A stretch of 64,000 nucleotides of DNA from assembly GCF_042186555.1 (NCBI RefSeq), contig NC_133333.1, positions 223,984,257 to 224,048,256 of the forward strand, in the 5' to 3' direction. The notes under the pieces are model-generated. The model did no database searches. It was not told the origin of the DNA and saw only the letters and a list, made by a program, of their open reading frames with translations. This DNA comes from Aquarana catesbeiana. Taxonomy: Eukaryota > Chordata > Amphibia > Anura > Ranidae. Made by a program: the position numbers and the translations under genes. Shown here piece after piece: positions 36,217-48,200 of this stretch; within the stretch, counting starts at the first letter, position 1; each line of letters begins with the position of its first letter.

Positions 36217-39200
36217 TTTTGGATAGAGTGGAGAGGGATTAGAACATCTGTAAATTTTTGCTGTCTGTGCCCCCCGTTAAGAAGATTCATCCTCTCTATT
36301 TGTCCTGTTTACCTTTTATCATCGAAAGTAAAAGAAAATCCCAAATTTTGGGTTGTCCCCAGAACTGTAATAGGGGGGAAATCTTCCAATGGGGACACTA
36401 GTTCTGGTGACCTGGGGGATCCCAAGGAATTCCCTTATTTTGCAAGGATTTCTTTTCACTTCCTGTTTGGTTATGGGACAGGAAGTGAAATCTCCACAAT
36501 GGATACTATACTCTATGCAAAATAAATTATATATATATATCATCATCATTCTGCATTGATTATATTTCAGGTAACGGATATATGGCACACTCACCTGAAC
36601 AGATTGGTTGATATTCAGATGAGGTCTTCAATGAGAATTGGTCCTGTTTGGTTTGATGACAGTGATCAAGAAGGCATAGGTAGGAATCCTTGTCAAAGGA
36701 GTCAAAAATGTGTATAAACCTGTCAAAATAATATGTATGTGTGTAATGAGAATAAGTATTAGTTCTCAGTGAAATTTTGCTGCAAAATGTTTCTATCATG
36801 GAGCTTGAGGGTCGCTTATGTGCTTTCCTAGGTACTCATGGGTGCAATTAAAGCCTATCTCTGAGGATGGACTCACCCCCTTCATTCCCCGCTTTCACCC
36901 ATTTAGCAGATATTAAAGCAATAATGACTGAAACTTTTTTATACTCACCTAACTCTGCCATCTGCCTCATGCTGGCACCACTTCCACAAGTAATGGCTGG
37001 TAGATCCAGCGCTTCGGTCATCCGGTCGCTTCTTAAGCCTCATACACACAATCAGATTTTCGGGCGACCAAGCGTCTGTTTTTTGTTGCATGCTAGTCTC
37101 AAGTGGAAAGTGAAGAGGTTACTCACCATACGAAAATTCTCGTACTACAGAATGCTTCAGAAGTGGCATAATGTGTTGAATAGTTTTGTATCTGTTCTTT
37201 CGTTTCTGAGCATGCGTAGTCTTGCTCTTACGATTTTTTTCGTACGAAAACCCGTACTAATGAAACGAAAATAGGAGGTTGAGTTCACGTCCGACAAAAA
37301 TCTTATCTGCACATCCAGCTTTTATTGGACGAAAAAAACGGAATTGGCTGCCGAAAGCACCATACTAACTAACCTGAAGAAGAACAACCATCCTACTCTG
37401 CAGGGAAGAAGATGAAAAACTCAGGACCCAGCATAAAAAAATAACCTAGTGGTTATTTAGACTTTGTGTGGGAGCTATATGTCCAGAGTTTAGTTTTAAG
37501 GGAAACCTGTACTGAAAGTAATATGAAGTCTGATATTGTTTCTAAAAACACTAGACACTTAGCTGGTGTCAGGATCTGGGTGTGAACCTCTGCTGTGTCT
37601 GGCAATGTCTCTTCTTGCTGAGCCACCAAAACTGCTGGACAGCATTCTCTCTGATTCATTGGACAATTCTGCCTTGTGCTTTGTTTCTGCTGAACCTTGA
37701 ACTCCTTCCTATTTAAGCCATGCCTTTGCGTTTTCCAGATTACTGTGCACTCTTCAGCCAATATCTTGCTCTTGTCGCTCCTGCTGCCGTTTCTGTCTCT
37801 GCTACCAATCGTTCCTGACATTTGGCTTGTTTACTGAGTACGCTTCTGCTTGATTCCTATTTGCTATATCACCTACTGGACCCTGGCTTACTCACCTCCT
37901 GGTGGGGAGATCCTGAGGTACTAACATGCAGCAAAACCCATCTCCACCTTCAAGAGCTCTAGTGAACACCGGTTAGTGCTCAGACCCCATGCCTCAGGTG
38001 AACTCATGTCATCGACCAGGGTAACCTGCTGTTGCACTTATTCAGCTGGGTGGTGGAAGCCTCTTTGGTGCTATAGCTACTGGCTCTTCATCCTGACTGT
38101 AACAGCTGGTTGTGGTTCTAACACCTTTTGAGGTACAAATCATGAAATTCAGAGTAAAGTCAGAGCTCCAAATCTGCTACTTTTTCCAGGCTACTGATTC
38201 AAAACGTACTGAAGGTAAAGTATAAAAAGGACAGTAGCTACTGCATCAGCATGAAACTAGGGATCTAGTATTTTCAGTAGGTAGGTTCCATAGTTAATCA
38301 GTACAAGGTTCCTTCCTGAAGGAATTCCCCGGTTTCAAGCTTAGTAACCAGAACCAGGGTAAAGCTGGTCATGAACTTAATGGAATGGCCAGAGATGCAT
38401 GCATTATCTTCTTGGGCTCTGGCAGCTCATTTAGACCTGAAGTCTGCCTTCCCACAGATACTCATACTCCTTTTTTTTTCCTTTTAACATTTTCCACTCT
38501 GACATCACTCAAGTCCAATTTTCACCAGTGTATTGAACCCTGATGAGAGGGTCCCGTACAGGCCCATACTGGGACAAAAAATAGGCCTGGGGGGGGGGGG
38601 GGGGCGGAGAGCATGAAGAGCACGGGGGCAGAGACCACAGTGGAGGGTGAGGTGCACTGGGGGGCGGAGAGCACAGGAGGAACCAGAGAACACCGGGGAG
38701 GGCAGAGAGCACTGTGGGGGCCAGTGAACACTGGGGGGGGGGGGGTGGCGGAGAGCACTGGGGGAGTGGAGAAGAACACCGGGGGGGCAGGGGGGGTGGA
38801 GAGCACTGGAGGGGGGCAATTCCAGCTTTATAAAATTGTAAATCTGTACTTACTCTACTGTATTCAACGCTAGAAAAAAATGTGGGCTTTAGATATACTT
38901 TAATTTTCATTTAGGAGAAATAATTCTCTTTAAGGCAAATCTCCAGCCAAAAAATGTTTTTTTCTTTGCTTTGGATAGAGTTTAGAAGGGTTAGAACCTC
39001 TGTCAGATTATTAGCAGCAGCCATTTGAAGTAGTTAGAATAAATCTACGTGACTGGTCAGTTTATCCTGATTTGTTGCAATGTCCTTGCCGTAGATGAAA
39101 ACCAGGAGGCAGAAGCTCTTCAGATCCTCAGTGCTATTTATGACATCAGGGAACAAGCTGCAAAGAAGGAGCCAGCCAACATAGCCAAGGTTCTACATGC

Positions 39201-42200
39201 CCTGGCTATGCTGCACTATCTCAGAGTGGATTTTAAGGCGGTAAGTCTTCCCCATAAAAGTTTATATTTAAACTGTTGGCCTATAAATTCTTTTTTACAA
39301 ATAAAGTACTCCTAAATCTTAAAGTATATGTAAACCCTAAAATCGCATATAAAGTTTAGCATGTTAAAGTCGTTGAAAGTATTTTTTATTTTTCATCTGT
39401 AAATTTTGCATCTTTCAGTAATAACTTAAAGCGGAGTTCCACCCAAAAATGGAACTTCGGCTTATCCGTTTCCTCCCCCCTCCGGTGTCACATTTGGCAC
39501 CTTTCAGGGGGGAGGGGGGAGCCGATACCTGTCTAATACAGGTATTTGCTCCCACTTCCGGTAAAAGATTGTCGCAGTATCTGCGGCGATCTAGTCCATG
39601 TCCAGCCTCCTAATTAAGTTTATGGCTTGCGACTTCATTTAAGTCAATACAAGTCACAATTAAATCACAAAGGAGTAGTGCAGTTGCAAAGTCGCTGCAT
39701 CTTCACCCGCAAGGATTTGAGGGGTTCCATTAGGGTGCGACTTGTGATTTTGAACTGCCAAACTGAATGACAAAAAGGTTATAAAGGAACAACTTATTTG
39801 AAAAAAATGTTCTTTTTTACATTTGGAGGTTGGCAGGATCTAATGGGCCGATCAAGAAACTTGGTTCTGCATGTAGAGCCTGAGGTTTAGTCAGGGAGCT
39901 CCTCACCAAATCCCTTGTCAGGAGTAGCTACTGTAGATAGTTGTTAGAGATCCATTGAGTTCTCCCTAAGTTTGGCCTTGTTATACTTTTCTCCTCTGCC
40001 ACTAGATGGCCGGGTACTTGGTGGCATAGATGTGAGAAGGACATTTCTAGGTCAAGTTATGGGTATATGGGAGGTCTCAGTTAATGGACAGGGGTTTATT
40101 GAATCCTTTGGCCTGCTGGGAGAACCTATATATTCGGTTGGGGTCAGGTGATATATGTTCTGTGCCACCTGAACGGTTGTCTGGGTGGATGTGTGTCTTG
40201 TGCCCCGGACTACTAGGCCGGAGATTAGGCCTATCCCGGGGGCATCTGGCTGCCAGGCTGTGTGAGGGCCTATCCAGAAGTAAGAGAGCAGCGCAGGGTT
40301 GGGATTGCGGCTTGTAGTCCAACCATAAGTGACGGTTCTGCCAGCCAAAGAACCTGTCAGTGGTCGGAGGTAGAATGGAAGCTGTCACCACTAAGGAACC
40401 TACCACCTTTAACCAGGGACCACAGTGAGTAACCGAAGCAAGTACGGGAGCAACATTCTCACCAAATGGGCATGTTGGAGAATCGGAAAACTTCAGGCGG
40501 TGATCAAGTCAGGGACCCAACCAGCGGAGGTGACGCTTGCAGAGCAGCCCTGTGTGTCAAGCCAGGGACCGAGCCGGTCAGCAGGGGTGAAGCTTGAAAG
40601 GTATCTGGAGTGCCAAGCTAGGGATCGTAAAAGGGTAATTGCGCCCCCCATTATGTAATACTCAACTGAAATCGAAGCCCCCTCTGTGGTGCCCATACAC
40701 AGCACCGGCCGGTGACATTTCTCCCCGGAGTTACTTCCGGGTATCGCGGCTCTAGCGCTGTGATTGGCCAGGGCCACGATGACGTCACTCCCGCGCATGC
40801 GCGCGGGAGCCACTGGTAACTCACTCACTCACTGAAGCAAATGGCATGTATGTGCCATTGCTTCAGTGCACATGTGCCCATGACATTGGCACATGTAGAT
40901 ATAGGGGATATCTCCTAAACCGTGCAGGTTTAGGAGATATCTGGGGTAGCTACAGGTAAGCCTTATTATAGGCTTACCTGTAGCAAAAAATCAAGTTAGA
41001 CTTACCGGTAACTTGTTTTCCAGAAGTCTTTCAGGACAGCACCTGAGAGATAGCGACTCCACCCACCGGAAACAGGAAACACCTTCTTCCTCCAAACTTT
41101 AAAGGGAGGCGCCTCCATACCATACCTCAGTTGTAATAGAGAAGACCTCCGGCCCCGGCTGGAACACATAAACACATAGCAGATGTGAGGTCCAGCCTGT
41201 AATGTTTCACGAATGTGTGAAAACTCGACCATGTTGCCGCCCTGCAAATTTGTTCAGGGGTGGCGCCAGCTTTCTCTGCCCAAGTGGCTGCTAGTGCTCT
41301 TGTTGAGTGCGCACAAATTCCTGCTGGTGGAGACACACCTGCATGCGAATAAGCCTCTGAAATGGATAGTTTCAGCCACCTTGCTAAAGAAACCTTAGAA
41401 GCCTGGCAACCTTTTCTGTTGCCCGAGAAAAGCACAAACAGCGAATCTGAACGTCTAAAGGACCTTGTTCTTTCCAAATAGCATAACAAAGTCCTTCTGA
41501 CATCCAACATGTGGAAACAAGTCTCCTTCTCCCCTGCTGGGTTGGGAGCAGAAGGTTGTAAGTATAATGTCTTGAACACGATTCTGTAGTGAAGCTATCT
41601 TTGGTAAGAATTTCTGATCTGTCCTAAGTATAACCCTATCAGGAAAGATAGACAAATAGGGTTCCTTAATTGATAAAGCGCTGAGCTCACTGATCCTGCG
41701 TGCAGAGACCATGGCAATCAGAAACACAGATTTAAAAGTGAGATATCTGAGTGGCGCTTCTTCTAATGGTTCAAAGGTTCTCTTTGTTAGAGACTGAAGA
41801 ACTATAGACAGATCCTATTTAGGAAAGACTTTAAGCGGTGCAGGTCTGGATCTCGTAAGGGATCTAAAGAATCTGGTTACCAAAGGATTTGAGGCCACAG
41901 ATCTTTCTAAGAACACTGCTAGCGCAGCCACCTGTACCTTCAAGGTACTAACTGCTAGTCCCTTGTCGGCTCTATCCTGTAAACATTCAAGAATGGTAAC
42001 AAGACTCCCTGGGTCCTGGGCAGATGAATTACACCATGTCTTATAAACCCTCCAGACCTTGGAATAAATGTCCCTAGTCCCTTTTTCCTACTTGATAATA
42101 GTGTTGAAATCAAACGGTTGGAAAAGCCCTTGCTTTTTAAGAGCTGCTCTTTAGATACCAGGCTGTGAGAGCCAAAGTGGCTACCTCTGGATGATATACA

Positions 42201-45200
42201 GGACCCTGTAATAGTAAATCGTGCCTAAGGGGGAAGATGCCAATAAGGCTTGACCGCCATTCTCAGAACGGTTGAAAACCAGGCCCTTCTTGGCCAAAAG
42301 GGCGTGATTAGAATGACTGGTACCATTTCTTTCTGAATTTTCCTTAAAGCGGGGGTCCACCTATCTATTGTTTTTTTTTTTTTTTTTTGAGTTCATTCAC
42401 AAACTTTTCTTCTCAGCATTACATACTCACATATTGTGTGTAATATGTCCGCCTGTGTCTAATTTCGTCGGAAAGAATAACTTATATTATTCACTGCAGG
42501 CGGTTTCCATCTTCATTGTGGGCATTTGAAGCCCACAAGCATTTATTTCCTGGATGTGGTGAATGCTGTGCTCCCAACATTCACTGCTCGTTCCCGCACA
42601 TGCTCAGTGGCATCCTGGGAAGCCTGAGACTAGCTCCCAGGAGTCTGGGAGAGGCAAGAAACACGTCTACTCCCACGGGAGGAGAACCAGGAAGTGCAAA
42701 GAAGAATAGAAAAACAAAAGGTAATTACGGCGAATTAAATTTTTTTAAACAGTATGTCAGCATCTAGGCAAGGAAGAAAATACATACAGGTATTGTTCAA
42801 AATTTGGGTGGAACCCCGCTTTAATATTAAGGGAATTAACTGGAATGGGGGAAAGCGTAGCAAAGATGGAATTTCCATGGATACGCCAGAGCATCTGTCC
42901 CTAGTGACCCGTGGTGACTGTTTAGGGAAAAAAATAACGGAACCAGGGCATTCTCCTTTGAGGCGAACAGGTTCACATCTGGCAGCCCCCATTTTTCGGC
43001 AATCATAGCGAATAACCTCTGGGTTCAGAGACCATTCTGCTTCCTGAATGGGGTTTCTGCTCAGGAAATCCGCCACTCTGTTCAGGGACCCTTTTAGGTG
43101 GACCGCAGATAGAGACAGCAAGTGTCCTTCTGCCCACTGAAGAATGTCCATGGCTAGTACTTACAGCGATTTGCTCCTTGTACCTCCCTGTCTGTTTATA
43201 TAAGCCACGGCTGTGGCATTGTCTGTTAGTATTTGAACATGCTGAGCCTGAAGACCCTGAGCGAACGACCTCAGAGCCAAGTCGATCGCTTTGAGCTCTC
43301 TCCAGTTTGAGGACTTTGTCGCCTCTTTCCTGGACCAGTTTCCCTGAGTGAAATCCTTTTCTAGGTGGGCCCCCCACCCCCAGGAACTGGCATCGGTTGT
43401 CAGCCTTTTTCCGATCGGACAGGCCCAGACTAACCCCTCCGATAGGATATCCTGCCTCTTCCACCACCATAGTGACCTCTTCACCTGGGTTGGAATTTTT
43501 ACTTCCGATTCTAGAGATTCCAAATTGTGATCCCAGGATCTCAGAAGAAAGGCCTGCAGATGTCTGAAGTGTAACCTTGCCCACTGAACAGCCAGCATTG
43601 ACGAAGTCAGAACACCCAAAGCTGACATGACCCGCCTTTCCGACAGCTGCTGGTTGGTCTGCAGTAAAGACACTGTATCCTGGATCTTTTCCTTCTTCTC
43701 TGAAGGAAGAAAGATCCTTTGAGCTACCGAATTTATTATATACCCTAGAAACCGAATCTCCTGAGATGGGTTCAGGGAAGATTTTTGGAGATTTAGAATC
43801 CATCCGAGAGACTCCAGATGGCTGCATGCTCTGCCTAAATTTCTCTGCAATTCCTCTCTTGAGGGGGCGGATAATAGCAGATCGTCCAAAATAAGGAATT
43901 ACTGCGATTCCTTGAAGACGAAGCGGAGCTAGTCCCTCTGCCATCACCTTGGTAAAAATTTGTGGTGCGGAAGATAGCCCGAAGGGTAGGGCTGTGAATG
44001 GTAGATGCTGGATTCCGCCCTCCAACCTTACTGCCAACCTGAGATACATCTGGGATTGGGATGAGATTGGAATATGCAGATATGCATCTTTTAAATCCAC
44101 TGACGTCATGAAGCAACCTGGAGTCAGCAGATTTCTGACAGTGAAAATTGAGTCCATCTTGAACTTTCTGTACTTGATGGCTATGTTTAGCGGTTTTAGA
44201 TTGAGAATTAATTGAAATCTTCCTGTTGGTTTTTTCACTAGGAAGACATGCGAATAGAATCCCTCCCGCTGTTCTTTTGGTGGCACTGGGATTACTACAC
44301 CCTGCTGCATCAGTTCCTCTAGAGAGGACTTCATGGCCAGGGCCCTTATTGGATCTTGAGGGGTATTTGTTAACAGAAACCTTCCTGGGGGGCTTCTGGA
44401 AAACTCGAGAGTATAGCCCTGCGAGAGAGTGGTCAGAATAAACTGATTTGAAGTTATCCTTGACCACTGCGGAAGAAACTCCCCTAATCTTCCGCCAACC
44501 CGCAGGGACGAGTCATTGCGATTTTTCGGCCTGTGAAGGAGGACGGAAGAGAATTCCGCCTTTCCCCTTCGTTTTTTGTGCGGACCAATTTTTCCTCCTC
44601 CCCTGAAACTTACTGTCCTGGTCTTGAGCTTTTTGAGGTCGAAAAAGACGTTTTGGGGCCTGCTTTTTCTTTTTGACCGGGAAGGACTTCTTTTTATCAG
44701 CAGTTCTGTCTAGGATATTATCTAGATCAGGGCCAAAAAGAAGGTCACCTGAAAAAGGAATACCACAAAGTTTGCTCTTTGAAGCTGTATCCCCTGGCCA
44801 GGTTTTTAGCCATAAAGCTCTTCTTGCAGCATTTGTCAAAGCTGCAGACCTAGCTGACATTTTAATTGCTTCAGCCAAAGCATCCGCAATATAAGCTACT
44901 GCAGAGATCAGGGTAGGAAAGGAATCTATGATCTCTTGTTTGGGTGAATCTGCCACTATATGTGATCTAAGCTGGTTCACCCAGTATTCCAGATTCCTAT
45001 CCACACATGTTGTGGCCATTGCTGGCTTCAAATTGCTCATGATTGATTGCCATGATCTCTTGAGCAAAAGATCCATGCGTTTGTCCATCGGATCCTTCAG
45101 AACCCCCATGTCTTTAAAGGACAGGTCTGTGGATCTTGAGACCTGGGAAAATGCAGCATCCAACCCGCGCACCTTATTCCATGCCGCAGAAGGGTCCTCC

Positions 45201-48200
45201 TCAAAAGGGAAGCGCCTTTTGTGGGCTCTGGAAAAAAAGGGTTTACTTTCTGGATCTTGCCATTCTTTAGCAAAGGCGTCAGAAATCACCGAATGGACGG
45301 GAAATGTTCGGCCCTTAGGTTCATTTAATCCCGCATACATGCGGTCATGCAGAGGTAATTCCTTCTTTTCCTCACTTAAGCCAAGTGTAACATGAATAGC
45401 CTTCAGGAGCCCGTCTACCTCCTCTAGGGATAGCTTAAATTTGGAAGGGACCACCTCCGCTTCCTCACCCTCCTCTTCCGAATCTTTAACGGAATGAGCA
45501 GGGGACTGCTCTTCCCTGGTTGAGGGGTCTTCAGATAGAGCTTCCACCACCGGAATAGAAAGTGAACCCTGGGAAGCCTCAGAAGTGGATGGCTGACTAG
45601 CAGCTGGGTTAACTAAAGAGTCACGAAAAGTTTGAATCGTGGCATATAGTTCCTTCTTTACAGAGGCAACCAGGTCATCACAAACCGAAGCTGATTCCTC
45701 CCTGACTAAAGAAGTGATGCATGCACTGCACAGGGCCTATTTTTCCAATTTTCTCCCATTTTGGCCCTGCAAGAAGGACATCTCTTTTTTGGGTCAGAGC
45801 TTTTAGCCTATGAGAAAAAAAAACAAAAAGGGAAAAAAACCAGGGGACCTTTTAGTGAGACCCAGTCTCAGCTTCACAAGAATCACCCACAGGTGCACTT
45901 AGAAGAAACCAGTCAGCCTCTAGTGCCCAGACAGGCCCCTTGCCACTAGGGGGTAGAGAAAAAAAGGTATAGACCAAACCCAGGTAAAGGAAGAAAACAG
46001 ACTTTAAACCGCTGTTCCTACCTGAGCTTTGCTGGCGCCTGTGCCTGTCCCCACCGCTGCAGACGCTGAGTCCTCCATCTCTGGTGTGCAGCTTTCCACT
46101 CGTGGCTTCGTATGCCGCTTCCGGACTCCCATAGTGCATCTGCACCGGACCGGAAGCGGAAATAGGCGCCAGCTCCTGTTCTCCCTCCTCCCCCCTTGCG
46201 TCCACTCCGGAAATGACGCTTTCGCTGACCCAGTGACCCGCTTTGTCACTTCTGGCGCGACCGCCGAAAAAATGGCAGCGGCGCACGCGCACCGCTGCTC
46301 CTACGACCGCGCGGGTTTACCGAATCTTCGGCTCTCACCGAGCACTAGGAGGGGAAGAGGAGCCCGATTCCTACCGCTGCGGATGCTTGGGTAGGCCGGG
46401 AGGACAGCGGGTCTCTTGCGGGCCTCCCAGGAGCACCTAAGAGACCTCGACTCCCCTCCCAAAAGATGTTCCCTCCGGGCCGGAGGAAACACAAAAACTG
46501 AGGTATGGTAGGGAGGTGCCTCCCTTTAAAGTTTGGAGGAAGAAGGTGTTTCCTGTTTCCGGTGGGTGGAGTTGCTATCTCTCAGGTGCTGTCCTGAAAG
46601 ACGCCTTGGGAAAAGTGGATTGTAAGGGTTTACAACCACTTTAAGTTTCGTGAGGCATCATCTAAATGCAGCTCCAGGGACTTTATTTCTGCTCCCCCTG
46701 ACTCCTCGCAGCTCCCAGGTGGCCTAAAATATAATCCCTGGACCCCATCAGTTCATTTAGAGGGGTCCAGGGTGCTGTAGCATAAAGAGACTTTTTTTTT
46801 TTTTTATAAATTCTGCGCTCAGGCGGATTAACACCACCAGGAGACGAATTTTGCGATAATGAAATGAAGGTTCCGGCTCTGGCGGAGTGATATCAGTCAG
46901 CAGCCTTATCACTTCCTAACTCTTTCAGCCAATAGGTGCTGAGTGAAGGACGGGCTCAAGCTGAGGGGGAAATAGCAGCGGGCAGCAGCCATCAGCAGCA
47001 GCGGTGGTGACACAGCAAGTGTGTGTGTGTGTGAACACACTGAGAGCGACAGGCCACCACAGCAGGCTGAGGAAAGTGTGAGGAAAGTAGAAAGCTTTAA
47101 ATCTGCAACAAATTTGTCTCCAAAAAGGTAGTTACTCAGTATCACCCTTCACCTATGCCATGCCCTGGCTGTTGCCCACAATGAGGAATTATACAGCAGC
47201 TAAATGTGTTCATCATCATGATAATCACACAGTACAGGTGCAATGAGCCACAGCACTTGTATTGTGTTATTATCATGATGATGATGAAATTAATCTTTAG
47301 GCCTCATTCACACAGGGCATGCTGCAGACATGCGTGTAACATGCAGGGCTGTCTTTTACTGGATTGGGGATGCTTAAAGTGTTGCATATATCCCTGTGCC
47401 GGCATCCAATTTATTTCTACTGAGACACACAGCCACTCTGTTCCAATATGTCATGCGTGCAGGTTTGGGTCCTAGAATGCATGCAGGGTGTGTTCAGGGA
47501 CCCGCACCAGCATGTCATATTGGGACATAGTGGCTGTATCAGTGTACAAATAAAAAAAATAAATAAGTGTGGCATGTGTCAGAATATAAATAAATCGGAT
47601 GCTGCACTGTTTTAAACAAGGTTAGGACTGTATCAGTGGCGGTGCGTCTATAAGGGCGGATGGGCGCTGCCCCCTCTCTCCTGCCACCCCCTCTAGCACC
47701 AAAAGATAGATTCATGTATTGCATGAATCTATCCATGGCCGCCGCTGCCACCCCTTTTCGGGCGCAGGGTGCCTGTTACAGCGGCGGGGGTGTTTTTGAA
47801 GCACCTGATTAGAGCTATAGGCTCTAAAAGGCGTCAAAAAAGGTGACCTGTGAGCGCCATGCTGAGCGCTCGCAGGTCACTCAGCTGTGTTAGGAAAGCA
47901 AATATTCATTAGCTTCTCTAACACTAAACCGCCTCTCCGCCAATCAGGTGCTCGGATCTGTTACCCGCCACCTGATTGGCTGAAACAGCAGGCGCTGTGA
48001 TTGGACGCCAGGTGTCCAATCATAGCAGAGGACAGGAAGAGAGGACGGGAGAAGACATCGAGGAGCTGTCCCACCAAGACAGGTAAGTGCAGACGGCGGG
48101 CCGGCCGGGGGCGGCAGCATTTCATATGGCACAGTGGCTGCGTTTGATGGAGCACAGTGGGAGAAATTGATGGGCACAGTGGCGGCAATTGATGGGCACA

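Larger units (their letters stand above)
40990..46615 (-). mobile_element. DIRS-type tyrosine-recombinase retrotransposon, near full length
   Basis: Inverted terminal repeats of about 105 bp lie at 41,026-41,132 and 46,499-46,602; weaker similarity extends outward on both sides. Shared words are CAGGACAGCACCTGAGAGAT, CCGGAAACAGGAAACACCTT and CCAAACTTTAAAGGGAGGC. On the minus strand the order is gag-like ORF, reverse transcriptase/RNase H, tyrosine recombinase, as in DIRS1 elements. There is no integrase or LTR. A TTAA-type MITE is inserted at 42,344-42,824. All ORFs are broken. Confidence 0.87.

Noticed and set aside
38505..38910. Proline-rich minus-strand frames
   Set aside because: They come from G-rich low-complexity DNA; overlapping frames all look similar.
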